The notes under the pieces were generated by a model. The model was not told the DNA's origin and searched no databases. It saw nothing but the letters and a program-made list of their open reading frames with translations. Shown here one piece after another: positions 1 through 7,883 of a stretch of DNA of 64,000 nt. Each line of letters opens with the position of its first letter. Position 1 is the stretch's first letter. The stretch is taken from NCBI RefSeq assembly GCF_902497875.1, contig NZ_CABVHY010000010.1, forward strand, positions 62,001-126,000. The letters run 5' to 3'. The stretch is from Pseudomonas fluorescens. GTDB lineage: Bacteria > Pseudomonadota > Gammaproteobacteria > Pseudomonadales > Pseudomonadaceae. A program made the position numbers and the translations under genes.

Positions 1-210
1 GGCAATGGCAAACGCCGGCGTTGGGTAAACACCCGAACTGCTGGTAATTCGCTGGTCTTTGACGAAGAAGTGACGAGCCACCTTGCCGTCAAGGGTCTGC
101 AACTGGAACACCAGTTCTTTATCAGCCAACTGCTGCTGAAACGCCGGGTTATTACGGCTGGCTTTACCCATCAGCAGGCCCAGCATCCAGAGAAGAAAAC
201 GAAATTTCAT
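1..210 (-). CDS. Small SCP2-like protein, partial (C-terminus outside window)
   Basis: The minus strand reads an open frame of 70 codons from an ATG at 208-210 to the window edge, starting MKFRFLLWMLGLLMGKASRN. The N-terminus is hydrophobic with a few basic residues. The following part (LVFQLQTLDGKVARHFFVKD) looks like the beta-strand region of SCP2/sterol-carrier-like domains found in short Pseudomonas proteins of about 120 aa. Such genes are sometimes mislabelled helicase in databases. A lipid- or hydrophobe-binding role is only an inference from fold resemblance. The gene is cut by the window edge, so its length and C-terminus cannot be judged. Confidence 0.55.
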   Translation of the reverse strand, partial: MKFRFLLWMLGLLMGKASRNNPAFQQQLADKELVFQLQTLDGKVARHFFVKDQRITSSSGVYPTPAFAIA

Positions 211-261
211 GCACACGGCCTCGTGGAGTTATTGGATGGCCGTGGGAGTTTAACGGTTTAA

Positions 262-578
262 CAGTAGAACGCCACCGATCTCCTTCGTTAGAAGGAGATC
301 GACTGATTTTTAGCACTTATAGCAACAAATTACTACAAACCGCGCGTAGACATTCGATCAAGACGGTGGCACCCGTGTCACCCATACTGACTAGCGATTC
401 AGTTCTTCCTTGATTCGTTGAAACCGCGACTGGGTCACCGCGTCGGTGTCATGCGGTCAGAGCATCGCGCACAAAAGGTTATAAAGTCAGACCACATCGA
501 TATAAGTGGTTATAAAAAAAATCGCTATGCTGCCGGCCTGATATTTGTGTGGTCACGCTTGATTTGCAGGTCTTGCTA
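262..578. other. Intergenic region with one strong palindrome
   Basis: There is no credible gene in this stretch. It holds the divergent upstream regions of the SCP2-like gene (minus) and the TauE/SafE gene (plus). The only clear structure is a perfect 11-bp inverted repeat with a 4-nt loop at 276-301, flanked downstream by a short T run. The rest is relatively AT-rich and may contain promoters, but I cannot assign them. Confidence 0.5.
276..301. repeat. Perfect 11-bp stem-loop palindrome
   Basis: CGATCTCCTTC, loop GTTA, GAAGGAGATCG. The right arm contains GAAGGAGAT, which resembles a Shine-Dalgarno sequence, but no start codon follows at a useful distance. It could be an RNA hairpin or an operator. 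A short T run (ATTTTTAG) follows about 5 nt after the stem, so a weak plus-strand terminator is possible, although no upstream plus-strand gene is visible. Confidence 0.5.
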
Positions 579-1364
579 ATGGATTTCGGTAATTTGGGTT
601 TTGTCGTTGCAGGCTTGGTGGTCGGGTTTATTGTCGGCATGACTGGCATAGGGGGTGGTTCTTTAATGACGCCCATTCTTTTATGGTTTGGCATTAATCC
701 AGCCACTGCCGTCGGGACAGACTTGCTTTATGCGGCCATCACCAAATCCGGCGGTGTATTAGTTCATAAAAAGAACGACAACATAGACTGGAAAATTACC
801 GGCTGGCTGACCCTTGGCAGTGTGCCGGCGGTACTGCTAACGCTGTGGTTTCTGAAAAGTTTGCATACTGACACCCAAGCGATGAATTCGGTTATCAAAC
901 AGGCCTTGGGCTTCGTTTTGTTGCTGACTGCACTGGCCATTTTCTTCAAGAAACGATTGCTGGCATTTGCCCAGAAGCATGCAGGCGACCACTATAAGCT
1001 CAGTGACTCGAACCTGAACATATTGACGGTAGTCACTGGCCTGATACTCGGCACAATGGTAGCACTCACCTCCATCGGTGCTGGCGCATTGGGTACTGTG
1101 GCGCTGTTTATCTTGTACCCTTTTCTTTCCACCAAGCGTTTAGTGGGGACAGAAATCGCCCACGCAGTGCCCCTGACATTAGTCGCCGGTTTGGGCCATG
1201 CGAGCATGGGCAATATGGATTGGCATTTATTAGGCTACTTACTGATAGGATCCCTGCCAGGGATTTACATTGGCAGTCATTTATCTGGCCGCGTTTCTGA
1301 CGAAATATTGCGTCCTTGCCTGGCCGTCATGCTGATTTTCATTGGTTCCAGGTTGGCGTTTTGA
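579..1364 (+). CDS. TauE/SafE family inner-membrane permease (sulfite/organic anion export type)
   Basis: This is a 261-aa polytopic membrane protein. The early segment GFIVGMTGIGGGSLMTPIL is the glycine-rich N-terminal repeat typical of TauE/SafE (formerly DUF81), and a second half begins near VVTGLILGTMVALTSIGAGA, matching the two-repeat architecture of the family. About eight hydrophobic segments are visible. Family members export sulfite, sulfoacetate or other small anions, but the substrate here cannot be read from sequence. The ATG at 579 is chosen over the upstream GTG at 549 because an AGG lies 8 nt before it and the first transmembrane segment begins shortly after. No operon partner is adjacent: the next gene is convergent. 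Confidence 0.85.
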   Translation: MDFGNLGFVVAGLVVGFIVGMTGIGGGSLMTPILLWFGINPATAVGTDLLYAAITKSGGVLVHKKNDNIDWKITGWLTLGSVPAVLLTLWFLKSLHTDTQAMNSVIKQALGFVLLLTALAIFFKKRLLAFAQKHAGDHYKLSDSNLNILTVVTGLILGTMVALTSIGAGALGTVALFILYPFLSTKRLVGTEIAHAVPLTLVAGLGHASMGNMDWHLLGYLLIGSLPGIYIGSHLSGRVSDEILRPCLAVMLIFIGSRLAF

Positions 1365-1413
1365 TCCAGCTGTAAGACTCACGCCAAACATCACCCAAGC
1401 GCCTGCTCTTCAT

Positions 1414-1899
1414 TCATAGCTTGTAGCCGATCTGTCGCAACAGATTCTTGCGCCACACAATGTCTTCGTCGCCTTCAATGTCAGTGGCACACAAGCCATC
1501 CACCACGCCCAGGACCGCCCGCCCTTGCGCGGTTTCAGCCAGAATCACTTCGGTTGGATTGGCGGTTGCGCAAAAAACCCGGCAGACCTCTGGGACCATC
1601 TTGATGGTATTCAGCAGGTTCAACGGATAAAAACCTTCCCCAAGAAAAATAATGAAGCTATGCCCGGCGGCAATGGCTTTTGCATTCTTCTGGGCCAGTT
1701 CGATCATGGCCGTATCGGTGCCGGACCAGCGCACCAGGCACTTGCCAGAAGCTTCGCAGAAGGCCACTCCAAACTTGATACCTGGCACGGCACCCACCAA
1801 CGCTTCGTGGATGTCCTCGACGGACTTGATGAAGTGTGTCTGACCAAAAATGAAGTTCGTCTCTTGCGGCTTATCGATTTTCACAGTGAACAGTTGCAT
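1414..1899 (-). CDS. Adenosine-specific kinase family protein
   Basis: A 161-aa protein starting MQLFTVKIDKPQETNFIFGQ. It matches a compact family named from archaeal structural work as adenosine-specific kinase. Recognisable conserved blocks are the GVAFCEASG segment, NAKAIAAGHSFIIFLGEGFYPLNLLN and VCRVFCATANPTEVILAE. Length and block order fit the family from end to end. The physiological role in bacteria is unclear: the label rests on nucleotide binding seen in an archaeal homologue, as I recall it. It lies alone and convergent with the TauE/SafE gene. Confidence 0.8.
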   Translation of the reverse strand: MQLFTVKIDKPQETNFIFGQTHFIKSVEDIHEALVGAVPGIKFGVAFCEASGKCLVRWSGTDTAMIELAQKNAKAIAAGHSFIIFLGEGFYPLNLLNTIKMVPEVCRVFCATANPTEVILAETAQGRAVLGVVDGLCATDIEGDEDIVWRKNLLRQIGYKL

Positions 1900-2041
1900 T
1901 CCAATCTCTCCTTTGCCGAAGTTGCCTGACGCTGCAGAGGCAGCTGAGGTTTTCCGGGTCTGGCGCCTTGAAAAAGAGGCAGAATTATTCAGCGAAAATA
2001 AGCCTGCCCCTTTTTCCTCAGCGCTATTGGGGTGCCGGCTA

Positions 2042-2320
2042 TTACTTGCCGACCGCAGCTGCCAGTAGCGGTCCTATCTGCTCATCGGTCATCGCCGGGT
2101 GAATCTCCATGCTCATGAGGTCACTCCAATCGAGCACCCATTTCTGGATCAGAGCCACATCACTGGCCTCGGCGACACCAAAGCCGCTCATGCGTCCTAC
2201 TGCATGCCAGCGTCCCAGCATCTTCACACCTGCTGGTGGAGCGCCACCGGTTTTGAGAAAACGCTCTATCGCGCTGTTACGCCGTTCGGGACTGATTGAC
2301 CAACTGACAATGAATAACAT
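2042..2320 (-). CDS. DUF3303-like small protein
   Basis: A 92-aa protein starting MLFIVSWSISPERRNSAIER. The chosen ATG has GGAGG 7 nt upstream; longer versions of this frame add an N-terminus rich in R, P and W that looks non-coding. The pattern (a beta strand MLFIVSW, then a helix ending in a GGAPP-like turn, then MLGRWHAVGRMSGFGVAEA) is that of small dimeric alpha/beta-barrel proteins grouped as DUF3303, which are distantly like muconolactone isomerase or ABM-type folds. No function is known. It stands alone between an adenosine-kinase-like gene and a lipoprotein gene. Confidence 0.72.
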   Translation of the reverse strand: MLFIVSWSISPERRNSAIERFLKTGGAPPAGVKMLGRWHAVGRMSGFGVAEASDVALIQKWVLDWSDLMSMEIHPAMTDEQIGPLLAAAVGK

Positions 2321-2573
2321 CTGCCACCTCCAGACAAGGATGGGCACCTGCTGTTCTTTTCGCGCACCTGGCTGGCGCCGCGGCCACGGCCACGCGTCTG
2401 TTTCCGGTCCGCCTACTGGCCGGCCGCAAACGACTTCACCCATGGGAAGGAATAGCAGCCTCCCGCCCCTCGCGTATGACCACTGATCACGTTTTCGCCA
2501 CCTATACTCAAGACAGCGTGGTCGAACGTACTGGACGTTCCATTCAGTATCTTTTCTAGGGGGGGCTGCGATT

Positions 2574-3740
2574 TTGAATCTGCGCTCCCTGATCGTGACC
2601 CTGCTCGTCGCCTTGACAGTGGCGGGGGCCGGATGCGCCACGAAAGAACGCCCCCCCGAGCTGAAGCCGCAGGTGCTGATCTCGGAAAACACCTGGCGAC
2701 GGGTCGATCAGGACATAGTTGCTGCCTCCAAAGACGCTACAGACCAAGCCAAGATCTACACTCGCGGCTCTATGGATCACTGGCGCCTGCGCGTCTACCA
2801 GCGCACCGAGGAAGACTTCATTCCGTGGTTCAGCAACTACTGGACCCAGGAATGGCTGTCCATGAAGGTGACCTGGTACACCATAAGCGCTGGAAAAGAC
2901 GAGAAAGACCGTTCGACAAAACGATTGGCGGCCTATCTGCAGGAGCAATACCACGATCGAGTACTCGCCCCCGTCGCCGTGGAGATCGATCCCGATGCGA
3001 TCATGGGGCAGGCGACGGAATTCTACGTTCAACTCCTTAGCACACAACTACAGGCTATAGCCCGGCGCTACGGTGTCCCCGTGCAACAACTCAATCGTCG
3101 GCTCAACGACATTCCAGCGATCACCCTGGCGCCCCCACCCGCCAACAACGCTTCGCTCTACCAGGTACTCCACACCGAGCCCATCGCCACGCTGCCAGCC
3201 TATATGGCCCTGACCGATCAGATCCATGCTGTCGCGGCCAAAACCGGCGCCAATACATCGGATACGGCCATATCGACAGTGGCGAAACGCACCAGCGAAA
3301 AATTCGAGGCGCAATTCGCCAGCCGAGGTATCGCCAGCGCCGCGGCCGCGGCGGCCGGCCGGGTAGCAGGCATGATGATCTCCATGGGCGCGGCAGGTAT
3401 TCGCGCCATGGCCCACGAGAGTGATCGGCCGGAAATGGAAGCGCAGGTTCGGCAAAACCTCGGCACAGCCTTTGACCAGGCGTGGCTCAAGCTGGTCAAG
3501 AGCCCTACCACCGGGGTCATGGCATCGGTCCTTTACCTGGCCGGGCAAATCGAAGGAAGTCTCACCAAAGCCATTGAAATGCCGGTCAGATTCGGACCGG
3601 TACCGCGAGAAATCCCCCTGCCGGGCCAGGAGGCTGTGCAGGAGCAAAGAACTGACGAGCAAGTTCCTGTCGACGATGGAAGCACGGGTGAACAACCCGA
3701 CTTGAGCGCTGACAGCGTGGATCACGCCGCAGGTGAATAA
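2574..3740 (+). CDS. Predicted lipoprotein of unknown function
   Basis: A 388-aa protein beginning with a TTG codon (MNLRSLIVTLLVALTVAGAG then C21), preceded by a G-rich AGGGGGGG stretch. A hydrophobic signal ends at Cys21, so lipidation is likely, although the residue three before the Cys is G rather than the usual L/V/A. Codons after the signal encode a helical domain with many W and Y residues (DHWRLRVYQRTEEDFIPWFSNYWTQEWL). Further on is a small-residue stretch, SRGIASAAAAAAGRVAGMMI, that could be a membrane-inserting hairpin. The C-terminal 50 residues are acidic and low complexity. I do not recognise the family. It precedes ggt by about 120 bp on the same strand. Confidence 0.7.
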   Translation: MNLRSLIVTLLVALTVAGAGCATKERPPELKPQVLISENTWRRVDQDIVAASKDATDQAKIYTRGSMDHWRLRVYQRTEEDFIPWFSNYWTQEWLSMKVTWYTISAGKDEKDRSTKRLAAYLQEQYHDRVLAPVAVEIDPDAIMGQATEFYVQLLSTQLQAIARRYGVPVQQLNRRLNDIPAITLAPPPANNASLYQVLHTEPIATLPAYMALTDQIHAVAAKTGANTSDTAISTVAKRTSEKFEAQFASRGIASAAAAAAGRVAGMMISMGAAGIRAMAHESDRPEMEAQVRQNLGTAFDQAWLKLVKSPTTGVMASVLYLAGQIEGSLTKAIEMPVRFGPVPREIPLPGQEAVQEQRTDEQVPVDDGSTGEQPDLSADSVDHAAGE

Positions 3741-3862
3741 CGGGTTAGAAGCCTGGGGGCTGTGTTTTAACGGATCGGGCAAGCGAAAACTGTCCTACAG
3801 TCTAGTGGCAGTCGGCTATCTGACACGACGCTCCCCCGACCTTAAAACAAGAGACTCGACCC

Positions 3863-5590
3863 ATGACCTTCGAACCCTTTGCCAAATCGCTGATTGCGAC
3901 GGCATTCGTCCTTGGTTTCACCTGTGCACAGGCTGCTTCGCAAGCCCCGGTCGCTGCCGAAAACGGCATGGTGGTCACCGCACAGCATATTGCTACCCGC
4001 ATCGGCGTCGATATCCTCAAGGATGGCGGCAACGCAGTCGATGCCGCAGTGGCGGTCGGCTATGCGCTGGCGGTGGTCTACCCGGCGGCAGGCAACCTTG
4101 GCGGCGGCGGATTCATGACGATCCAGTTGGCCGATGGTCGCAAGACCTTCCTCGACTTCCGCGAAAAGGCGCCCCTGGCCGCCACCGCGAACATGTACCT
4201 CGACAAGGATGGCAATGTCATCCCGGACCTGAGCACCAAGGGACACCTGGCGGTTGGCGTTCCGGGGACCGTGTCCGGCATGGAACTGGCGCTGGAGAAG
4301 TACGGCACGATGAAACGTGGCCACGTCATCATGCCGGCCATCAAGTACGCCGAGGACGGCTTCGTGCTTGATCAGGGCGATGTCGACCTGCTCGCAACGG
4401 CGACTGACGTATTCAAGAAAGACATGAACGATTCGGGCTCGATCTTCCTGAGCAACGGCGAGCCGCTCCAGGTCGGCCAGAAGCTGGTGCAAAAAGACCT
4501 GGCCAAGACCCTGCGGGAAATTGCCAGCAAAGGTGCTGACGGTTTCTACAAGGGCTGGGTCGCCGAGGCTATCGTCGCGTCAAGCCAGGCCGGCAAGGGC
4601 ATCATCGCTCAGGCCGACCTCGACAACTACAAGACCCGCGAACTCGCGCCGATCGAATGCGACTACCGCGGCTATCACATCATTTCTGCTCCGCCGCCGA
4701 GCTCGGGCGGGGTGATTATCTGCGAAATCATGAACATCCTCGAAGGCTATCCGATGCCAAGCCTGGGTTATCACTCGGCTCAGGGGCTGCACTATCAGAT
4801 CGAAGCCATGCGCCACGCCTATGTTGACCGCAACAGCTATCTGGGCGACCCGGACTTCGTGAAAAACCCGGTGGCGCATCTGTTGGATAAGGATTACGCG
4901 GCCAAGCTGCGCGCCGCCATCGACCCGCAAAAGGCCGGCGTTTCCCAAGAAATCAAACCCGGGGTCGCGCCTCACGAGGGCAGCAACACCACCCACTACT
5001 CGATCGTCGACAAATGGGGAAATGCGGTGTCGGTGACCTACACCCTCAACGACTGGTTTGGTGCCGGGGTCATGGCCAGCAAGACCGGCGTCATCCTCAA
5101 CGACGAAATGGACGACTTCACCGCCAAGGTCGGCGTGCCCAACATGTACGGGCTGGTGCAAGGCGAAGCGAACGCCATCGCCCCAGGCAAAGCCCCGCTG
5201 TCGTCAATGAGCCCGACCATCGTTACCAAGGACGGCAAAACCGTGATGGTCCTGGGCACGCCAGGCGGCAGCCGGATTATCACCGCCACCTTGCTGACCA
5301 TGCTCAACGTCATCGACTACGGCATGAACATCCAGGAAGCGGTCGATGCACCGCGATTCCATCAACAGTGGATGCCGGAAGAGACCAATCTCGAAACCTT
5401 CGCCGTCAGCCCCGACACCCAGAAAATACTTGAAAGCTGGGGCCAGAAATTCACCGGCCCACAAGACGCCAACCACCTCGCGGCGATACTGGTCGGAGCG
5501 CCGTCGCTCGGCGGCAAACCGGTCGGCAAAAACCGCTACTACGGCGCGAACGATCCGCGGCGGGGGTCCGGGTTGTCGCTAGGGTATTGA
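3863..5590 (+). CDS. ggt: Gamma-glutamyltranspeptidase precursor
   Basis: A 575-aa periplasmic enzyme. A signal peptide (residues 1-24, ending CAQA) precedes the large subunit. The autoprocessing site and catalytic nucleophile is Thr376 in NTTHYSIVDKWGNAVSVTYT, which becomes the N-terminus of the small subunit. Other family landmarks are the GGNAVDAAVAVGYAL block near residue 56, NLGGGGFM near 78, the substrate-loop sequence PLSSMSPTI and the GTPGGSRI motif in the small subunit. The enzyme hydrolyses glutathione and other gamma-glutamyl compounds or transfers the glutamyl group. Length is normal and no key residue is missing. It appears monocistronic, with no recognisable partner downstream. 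Confidence 0.95.
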   Translation: MTFEPFAKSLIATAFVLGFTCAQAASQAPVAAENGMVVTAQHIATRIGVDILKDGGNAVDAAVAVGYALAVVYPAAGNLGGGGFMTIQLADGRKTFLDFREKAPLAATANMYLDKDGNVIPDLSTKGHLAVGVPGTVSGMELALEKYGTMKRGHVIMPAIKYAEDGFVLDQGDVDLLATATDVFKKDMNDSGSIFLSNGEPLQVGQKLVQKDLAKTLREIASKGADGFYKGWVAEAIVASSQAGKGIIAQADLDNYKTRELAPIECDYRGYHIISAPPPSSGGVIICEIMNILEGYPMPSLGYHSAQGLHYQIEAMRHAYVDRNSYLGDPDFVKNPVAHLLDKDYAAKLRAAIDPQKAGVSQEIKPGVAPHEGSNTTHYSIVDKWGNAVSVTYTLNDWFGAGVMASKTGVILNDEMDDFTAKVGVPNMYGLVQGEANAIAPGKAPLSSMSPTIVTKDGKTVMVLGTPGGSRIITATLLTMLNVIDYGMNIQEAVDAPRFHQQWMPEETNLETFAVSPDTQKILESWGQKFTGPQDANHLAAILVGAPSLGGKPVGKNRYYGANDPRRGSGLSLGY

Positions 5591-5625
5591 ATGAGGTGAA
5601 GCCCTGTTTCAGGGCCGGAGCAGGT

Positions 5626-6408
5626 TCAGTCTGATTGCGTTGAATCTGCGCCGTGTGGCCCCTCGCTAAAAGCGCTTCGATCAAAAATGTTATTGAGCAC
5701 GCTCTGTAGGCTACCGTGGCCTTCAGCCGTGTGCGTCCAATAATTGAAATCAGGGTCTATCCATTCTTGTAGTTTGGTTTCGTAACTGGCTGGGTATTGC
5801 GCCTGCTCGATACCCGGTAAAGTTTTATAATGATCAAGTACGTCAGTAAAGAACTGGGTAAGCTTTCCTGTGGCATCATATTCAGCCCCCGCCTTGGCGA
5901 TGACCGTTTGACGCCATACTTCCTCTTGGCGAGACGCCTCACTCGAGGCTGCTCTTTTTTCATTGACCGTGAAGGTCCCGCTGTCATTAAACGTAATCAC
6001 CGCAAGCTGATCTCGTGACAGCCCAGCGAAAGGATTTGTTCCGCTCCCGTTTTCGAACAGTGTCGCTTTCCAGGCGCGAGCCAGATGTTCAGGATTCCTG
6101 GTACTCGGAACCTCCGCGTCATTTTTGGCCTTGTTAGCGTGGTAGCCGTCCCCCGTGATGCGACCGAATAATTGGACGGCTCTTGCGCCGAGCTCCTGCC
6201 TGCTCAGCCCTGAATCGCGCGCTTCAGCACGTCTCGCACTTTCACTTAACTGCTGAGCAAGCAATGAAAGCGAACTGACACCTTCGATTTTTTCCGTGAC
6301 ACGAGTTGTTGCACTGGAAATGGTTCTTGCGACAGATTGAGTCGAGGGGGTAGGGATACTGGCAGCCTGTTTATTATTGATCAGCATCGAGCCGACTGAA
6401 ATGACCAT
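5626..6408 (-). CDS. Hypothetical 260-aa protein, non-secreted, Ser/Thr-rich N-terminus
   Basis: An open frame with AAGGAG 10 nt upstream of the ATG at 6408; an alternative ATG lies seven codons in. There is no signal peptide or membrane segment. Residues 15-60 are rich in S, T, A and Q (STQSVARTISSATTRVTEK). The rest is helical and polar, with WRQTVIAKAGAEYDATGK and WIDPDFNYWTHTAEGHGS near the C-terminus. I do not recognise the family. The region around it has lower GC than the flanks, and long gene-poor DNA lies upstream, both compatible with an acquired gene. A secreted or effector-type role is conceivable from the N-terminal composition, but nothing here proves it. Confidence 0.6.
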   Translation of the reverse strand: MVISVGSMLINNKQAASIPTPSTQSVARTISSATTRVTEKIEGVSSLSLLAQQLSESARRAEARDSGLSRQELGARAVQLFGRITGDGYHANKAKNDAEVPSTRNPEHLARAWKATLFENGSGTNPFAGLSRDQLAVITFNDSGTFTVNEKRAASSEASRQEEVWRQTVIAKAGAEYDATGKLTQFFTDVLDHYKTLPGIEQAQYPASYETKLQEWIDPDFNYWTHTAEGHGSLQSVLNNIFDRSAFSEGPHGADSTQSD

Positions 6409-6546
6409 TATGAGTGTTCTCCTTGTTATTAAATCTTCTTGGGAATGTCATTGCAGCACTATGGTTATCGGCAGCTTAAAACTGTAGTTTTCTGGCGCAC
6501 AACGCTAGCTTGCGCTCCACGATGGGTGATAAAGCTTGTAACTTTT

Positions 6547-6624
6547 TCACGACTTAGTGCCGAACCTGCAAGGGGTGCCTGCGGCAATTGTCAGCGCTAC
6601 GAGAAGTGCCTTTGATACTTTCAT
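6547..6624 (-). CDS. Possible 25-aa peptide or truncated secreted protein
   Basis: A short frame, too small for usual gene calling, starts at an ATG (6622-6624) with AGGAG 8 nt upstream. It reads MKVSKALLVALTIAAG followed by TPCRFGTKS and a TGA stop. The first 16 residues are a textbook signal-peptide start (basic n-region, leucine-rich core), but the frame ends almost at once. It may be a remnant of a small exported protein or a genuine micropeptide. No downstream partner is evident. Confidence 0.35.
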   Translation of the reverse strand: MKVSKALLVALTIAAGTPCRFGTKS

Positions 6625-6944
6625 GGGTGTCGCTCCTTGGCTTAAATTGTCATTCCGTTGTAAACCCTTGAACTAATTTGATAGTAATCGATGGGCTTTA
6701 ATCGTGCATCTGATACCCTTGTAGGTTGTTTCTGGCTGTAACGAAGGTCGCGTCTGACACGTTCAGTAAAGTGGTGGGAAACTAAAAACCGAACAAAAGA
6801 AATGCGGGGAGTTCATTTACGCATTGCACGAAATTTGCCTCCGACCTTCGTATTTTAACTTTCTATATTGCAGCCACTCTTGTACTTATTACTCTTCCGC
6901 GTTCCGACGTTCGCTTGATTGCGACCCATAAAAAATATGCCCTC
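6625..6944. other. Gene-poor AT-richer intergenic stretch
   Basis: I see no credible coding frame, structured repeat or clear promoter in this 320-bp stretch. It is noticeably more AT-rich than the surrounding genome and lies between the 25-codon frame and the terminator-like hairpin of the broken DUF-type gene. Confidence 0.5.
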
Positions 6945-6950
6945 TTTCTA

Positions 6951-6977
6951 AAAACCCGCATTGCTGCGGGCGTCTTA
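6951..6977 (-). terminator. Terminator-like hairpin after the broken small gene
   Basis: AAACCCGCA-TTGC-TGCGGGCGTCTT: a short GC stem (CCCGCA/TGCGGG) with an A run on the left, which gives a T run on the minus strand after the stem. It lies about 25 bp beyond the stop at 7000 and fits an intrinsic terminator of that minus-strand unit. Confidence 0.6.
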
Positions 6978-6999
6978 TTCCAGCTCGCTAACACCCGTC

Positions 7000-7284
7000 T
7001 CAGGCTGCCCCCATCCCTCGCCGCTCAATCACCCCGAACACATCAGTGACGTCCTGAATCATCAGGCGGGCGACATTGACGACGGTGCTGATGTCGCGCT
7101 CCGCTTAGTCGGGCAGATTGGTGCAGGCCATCAGGGTCAGGTAGTTGAGGACGGTGTGCAGGCGTTCGCTGACGCAGGCGTGCAGGTCGCTTAGCGGGGC
7201 CTGGCTGTCGATCATCAGGACGGGTTCGTCGGTGACGATGTTGGTGAAGGGGATGAAGCGGTCGAGCGAATTTTGGATGGTCAT
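7000..7284 (-). pseudogene. Small DUF3077/DUF6124-like gene interrupted by an in-frame TAA
   Basis: From the ATG at 7282-7284 the frame reads 59 residues (MTIQNSLDRFIPFTNIVTDE ... LMACTNLPD), then a TAA at 7105-7107. It continues without any shift for 34 more sense codons (AERDISTVVNVARLMIQDVT DVFGVIERRGMGAA) to a TGA at 7000-7002. The total, 94 codons of sense plus the internal stop position, equals the length of the intact gene of the same type at 42818-43102. The continuation is helical and plausible as protein, so a single nonsense change (for example TAC or TAT to TAA) is the simplest explanation. The function of this Pseudomonas family is unknown. It sits behind a C4-like RNA leader. 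Confidence 0.7.
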
Positions 7285-7313
7285 AGGTGAAATCTCATTT
7301 CGAATTAATGAAA

Positions 7314-7332
7314 TGCCACCTTTCGCTGCGAA
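7314..7332 (-). promoter_or_regulatory. Leader target segments complementary to the C4-like RNA (copy 1)
   Basis: On the minus strand this leader contains TTCGCAG (7326-7332) and GGTGGCA (7314-7320). They are exact complements of CTGCGAA (7361-7367, in the second hairpin of the RNA) and TGCCACC (7342-7348, at its 3' edge). The arrangement mirrors the paired a/b target segments of phage C4 antisense RNA. The targets lie about 30-50 nt upstream of the start codon at 7284. Confidence 0.6.
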
Positions 7333-7340
7333 ACAAAAAT

Positions 7341-7421
7341 GGGTGGCAGCTGTGCGCGGGTTCGCAGACCGAGGAAATGAATAAACCCGGCAGACCCGAA
7401 GGTCTCCCACGCACAGCCGCC
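7341..7421 (-). ncRNA. C4-antisense-like structured RNA, copy 1
   Basis: On the minus strand, GGCGGCTGTGCG (7410-7421) pairs with CGCACAGCTGCC (7345-7356) in a 12-bp stem with one G-U. It encloses two hairpins: AGACC-TTCG-GGTCT, and GGGTT...AACCC. The tail then reads CACCC. This three-way layout matches my memory of the C4 antisense RNA family (Rfam, phage P1/P7/P4 immunity RNAs). The copy at 43158-43242 preserves the fold with changed bases, for example AGACC/GGTCT against ACACC/GGTGT. Family assignment is from memory and was not run against a covariance model. Confidence 0.65.
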
Positions 7422-7533
7422 ATAAAACGAAACGCAGGCGAAATCTGCCCATGTTGTCTTTTGACGGTGCTGGTAAAACATTTCTGTAAGGGCTGCGAAA
7501 CCCTGTCGCTGACCGGAGTCAGCAGACGGGCGA

Positions 7534-7563
7534 ACTATAAGCGGCGGGCTTTGGTGTGTGCAA
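7534..7563 (-). promoter_or_regulatory. Sigma70-like promoter of the C4-like RNA / small-gene unit, copy 1
   Basis: On the minus strand TTGCAC (7558-7563) is followed after 18 bp by TATAGT (7534-7539). The -10 and the next bases (TATAGTTCGCCCGTC) are shared exactly with the second locus at 43350-43364, which supports a conserved promoter. Transcription would start about 105 nt before the structured RNA. Confidence 0.6.
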
Positions 7564-7592
7564 CCAGGCACTAGACGGGTGCGCTGTCCCCC

Positions 7593-7725
7593 TGTGGCGA
7601 GGGGGCTTGCCCCCGCTGGGGCGCGCAGCGGCCCTAATTCGGTCATTGCGCTGTATCTGGGAGGACCGCATCTACAGATTTTACGACTGCTTCGCAGCCG
7701 AACGGGGGCAAGCCCCCTCGCCACA
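7593..7725. repeat. REPIN (inverted REP pair, GTGGCGAGGGGGCTTGC type)
   Basis: TGTGGCGAGGGGGCTTGCCC at the left and its inverted copy GGGGGCAAGCCCCCTCGCC at the right, with a second internal imperfect repeat around the loop. Related pairs occur at 28506, 39106, 50183 and 61092 in this window. Confidence 0.9.
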
Positions 7726-7883
7726 AAAGCATCATTCCCACATGTATTGCAGCCCCTACGGGGGCATGTGCGGAACCAGAAACTCCGTCAGCAAAACCCA
7801 CGCCCACAAAAAATGGGCACCCAACCCGGTTGGCATGCCCACTTAAATACCGCTCTCCCCACTATCCGGGGAGTCCGCATCCG

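Noticed and set aside
7000..7284. Frameshift in the small gene behind C4-like RNA copy 1
   Set aside because: Codon-by-codon reading shows the continuation is in the same frame after a TAA, so it is a nonsense change, not a frameshift.
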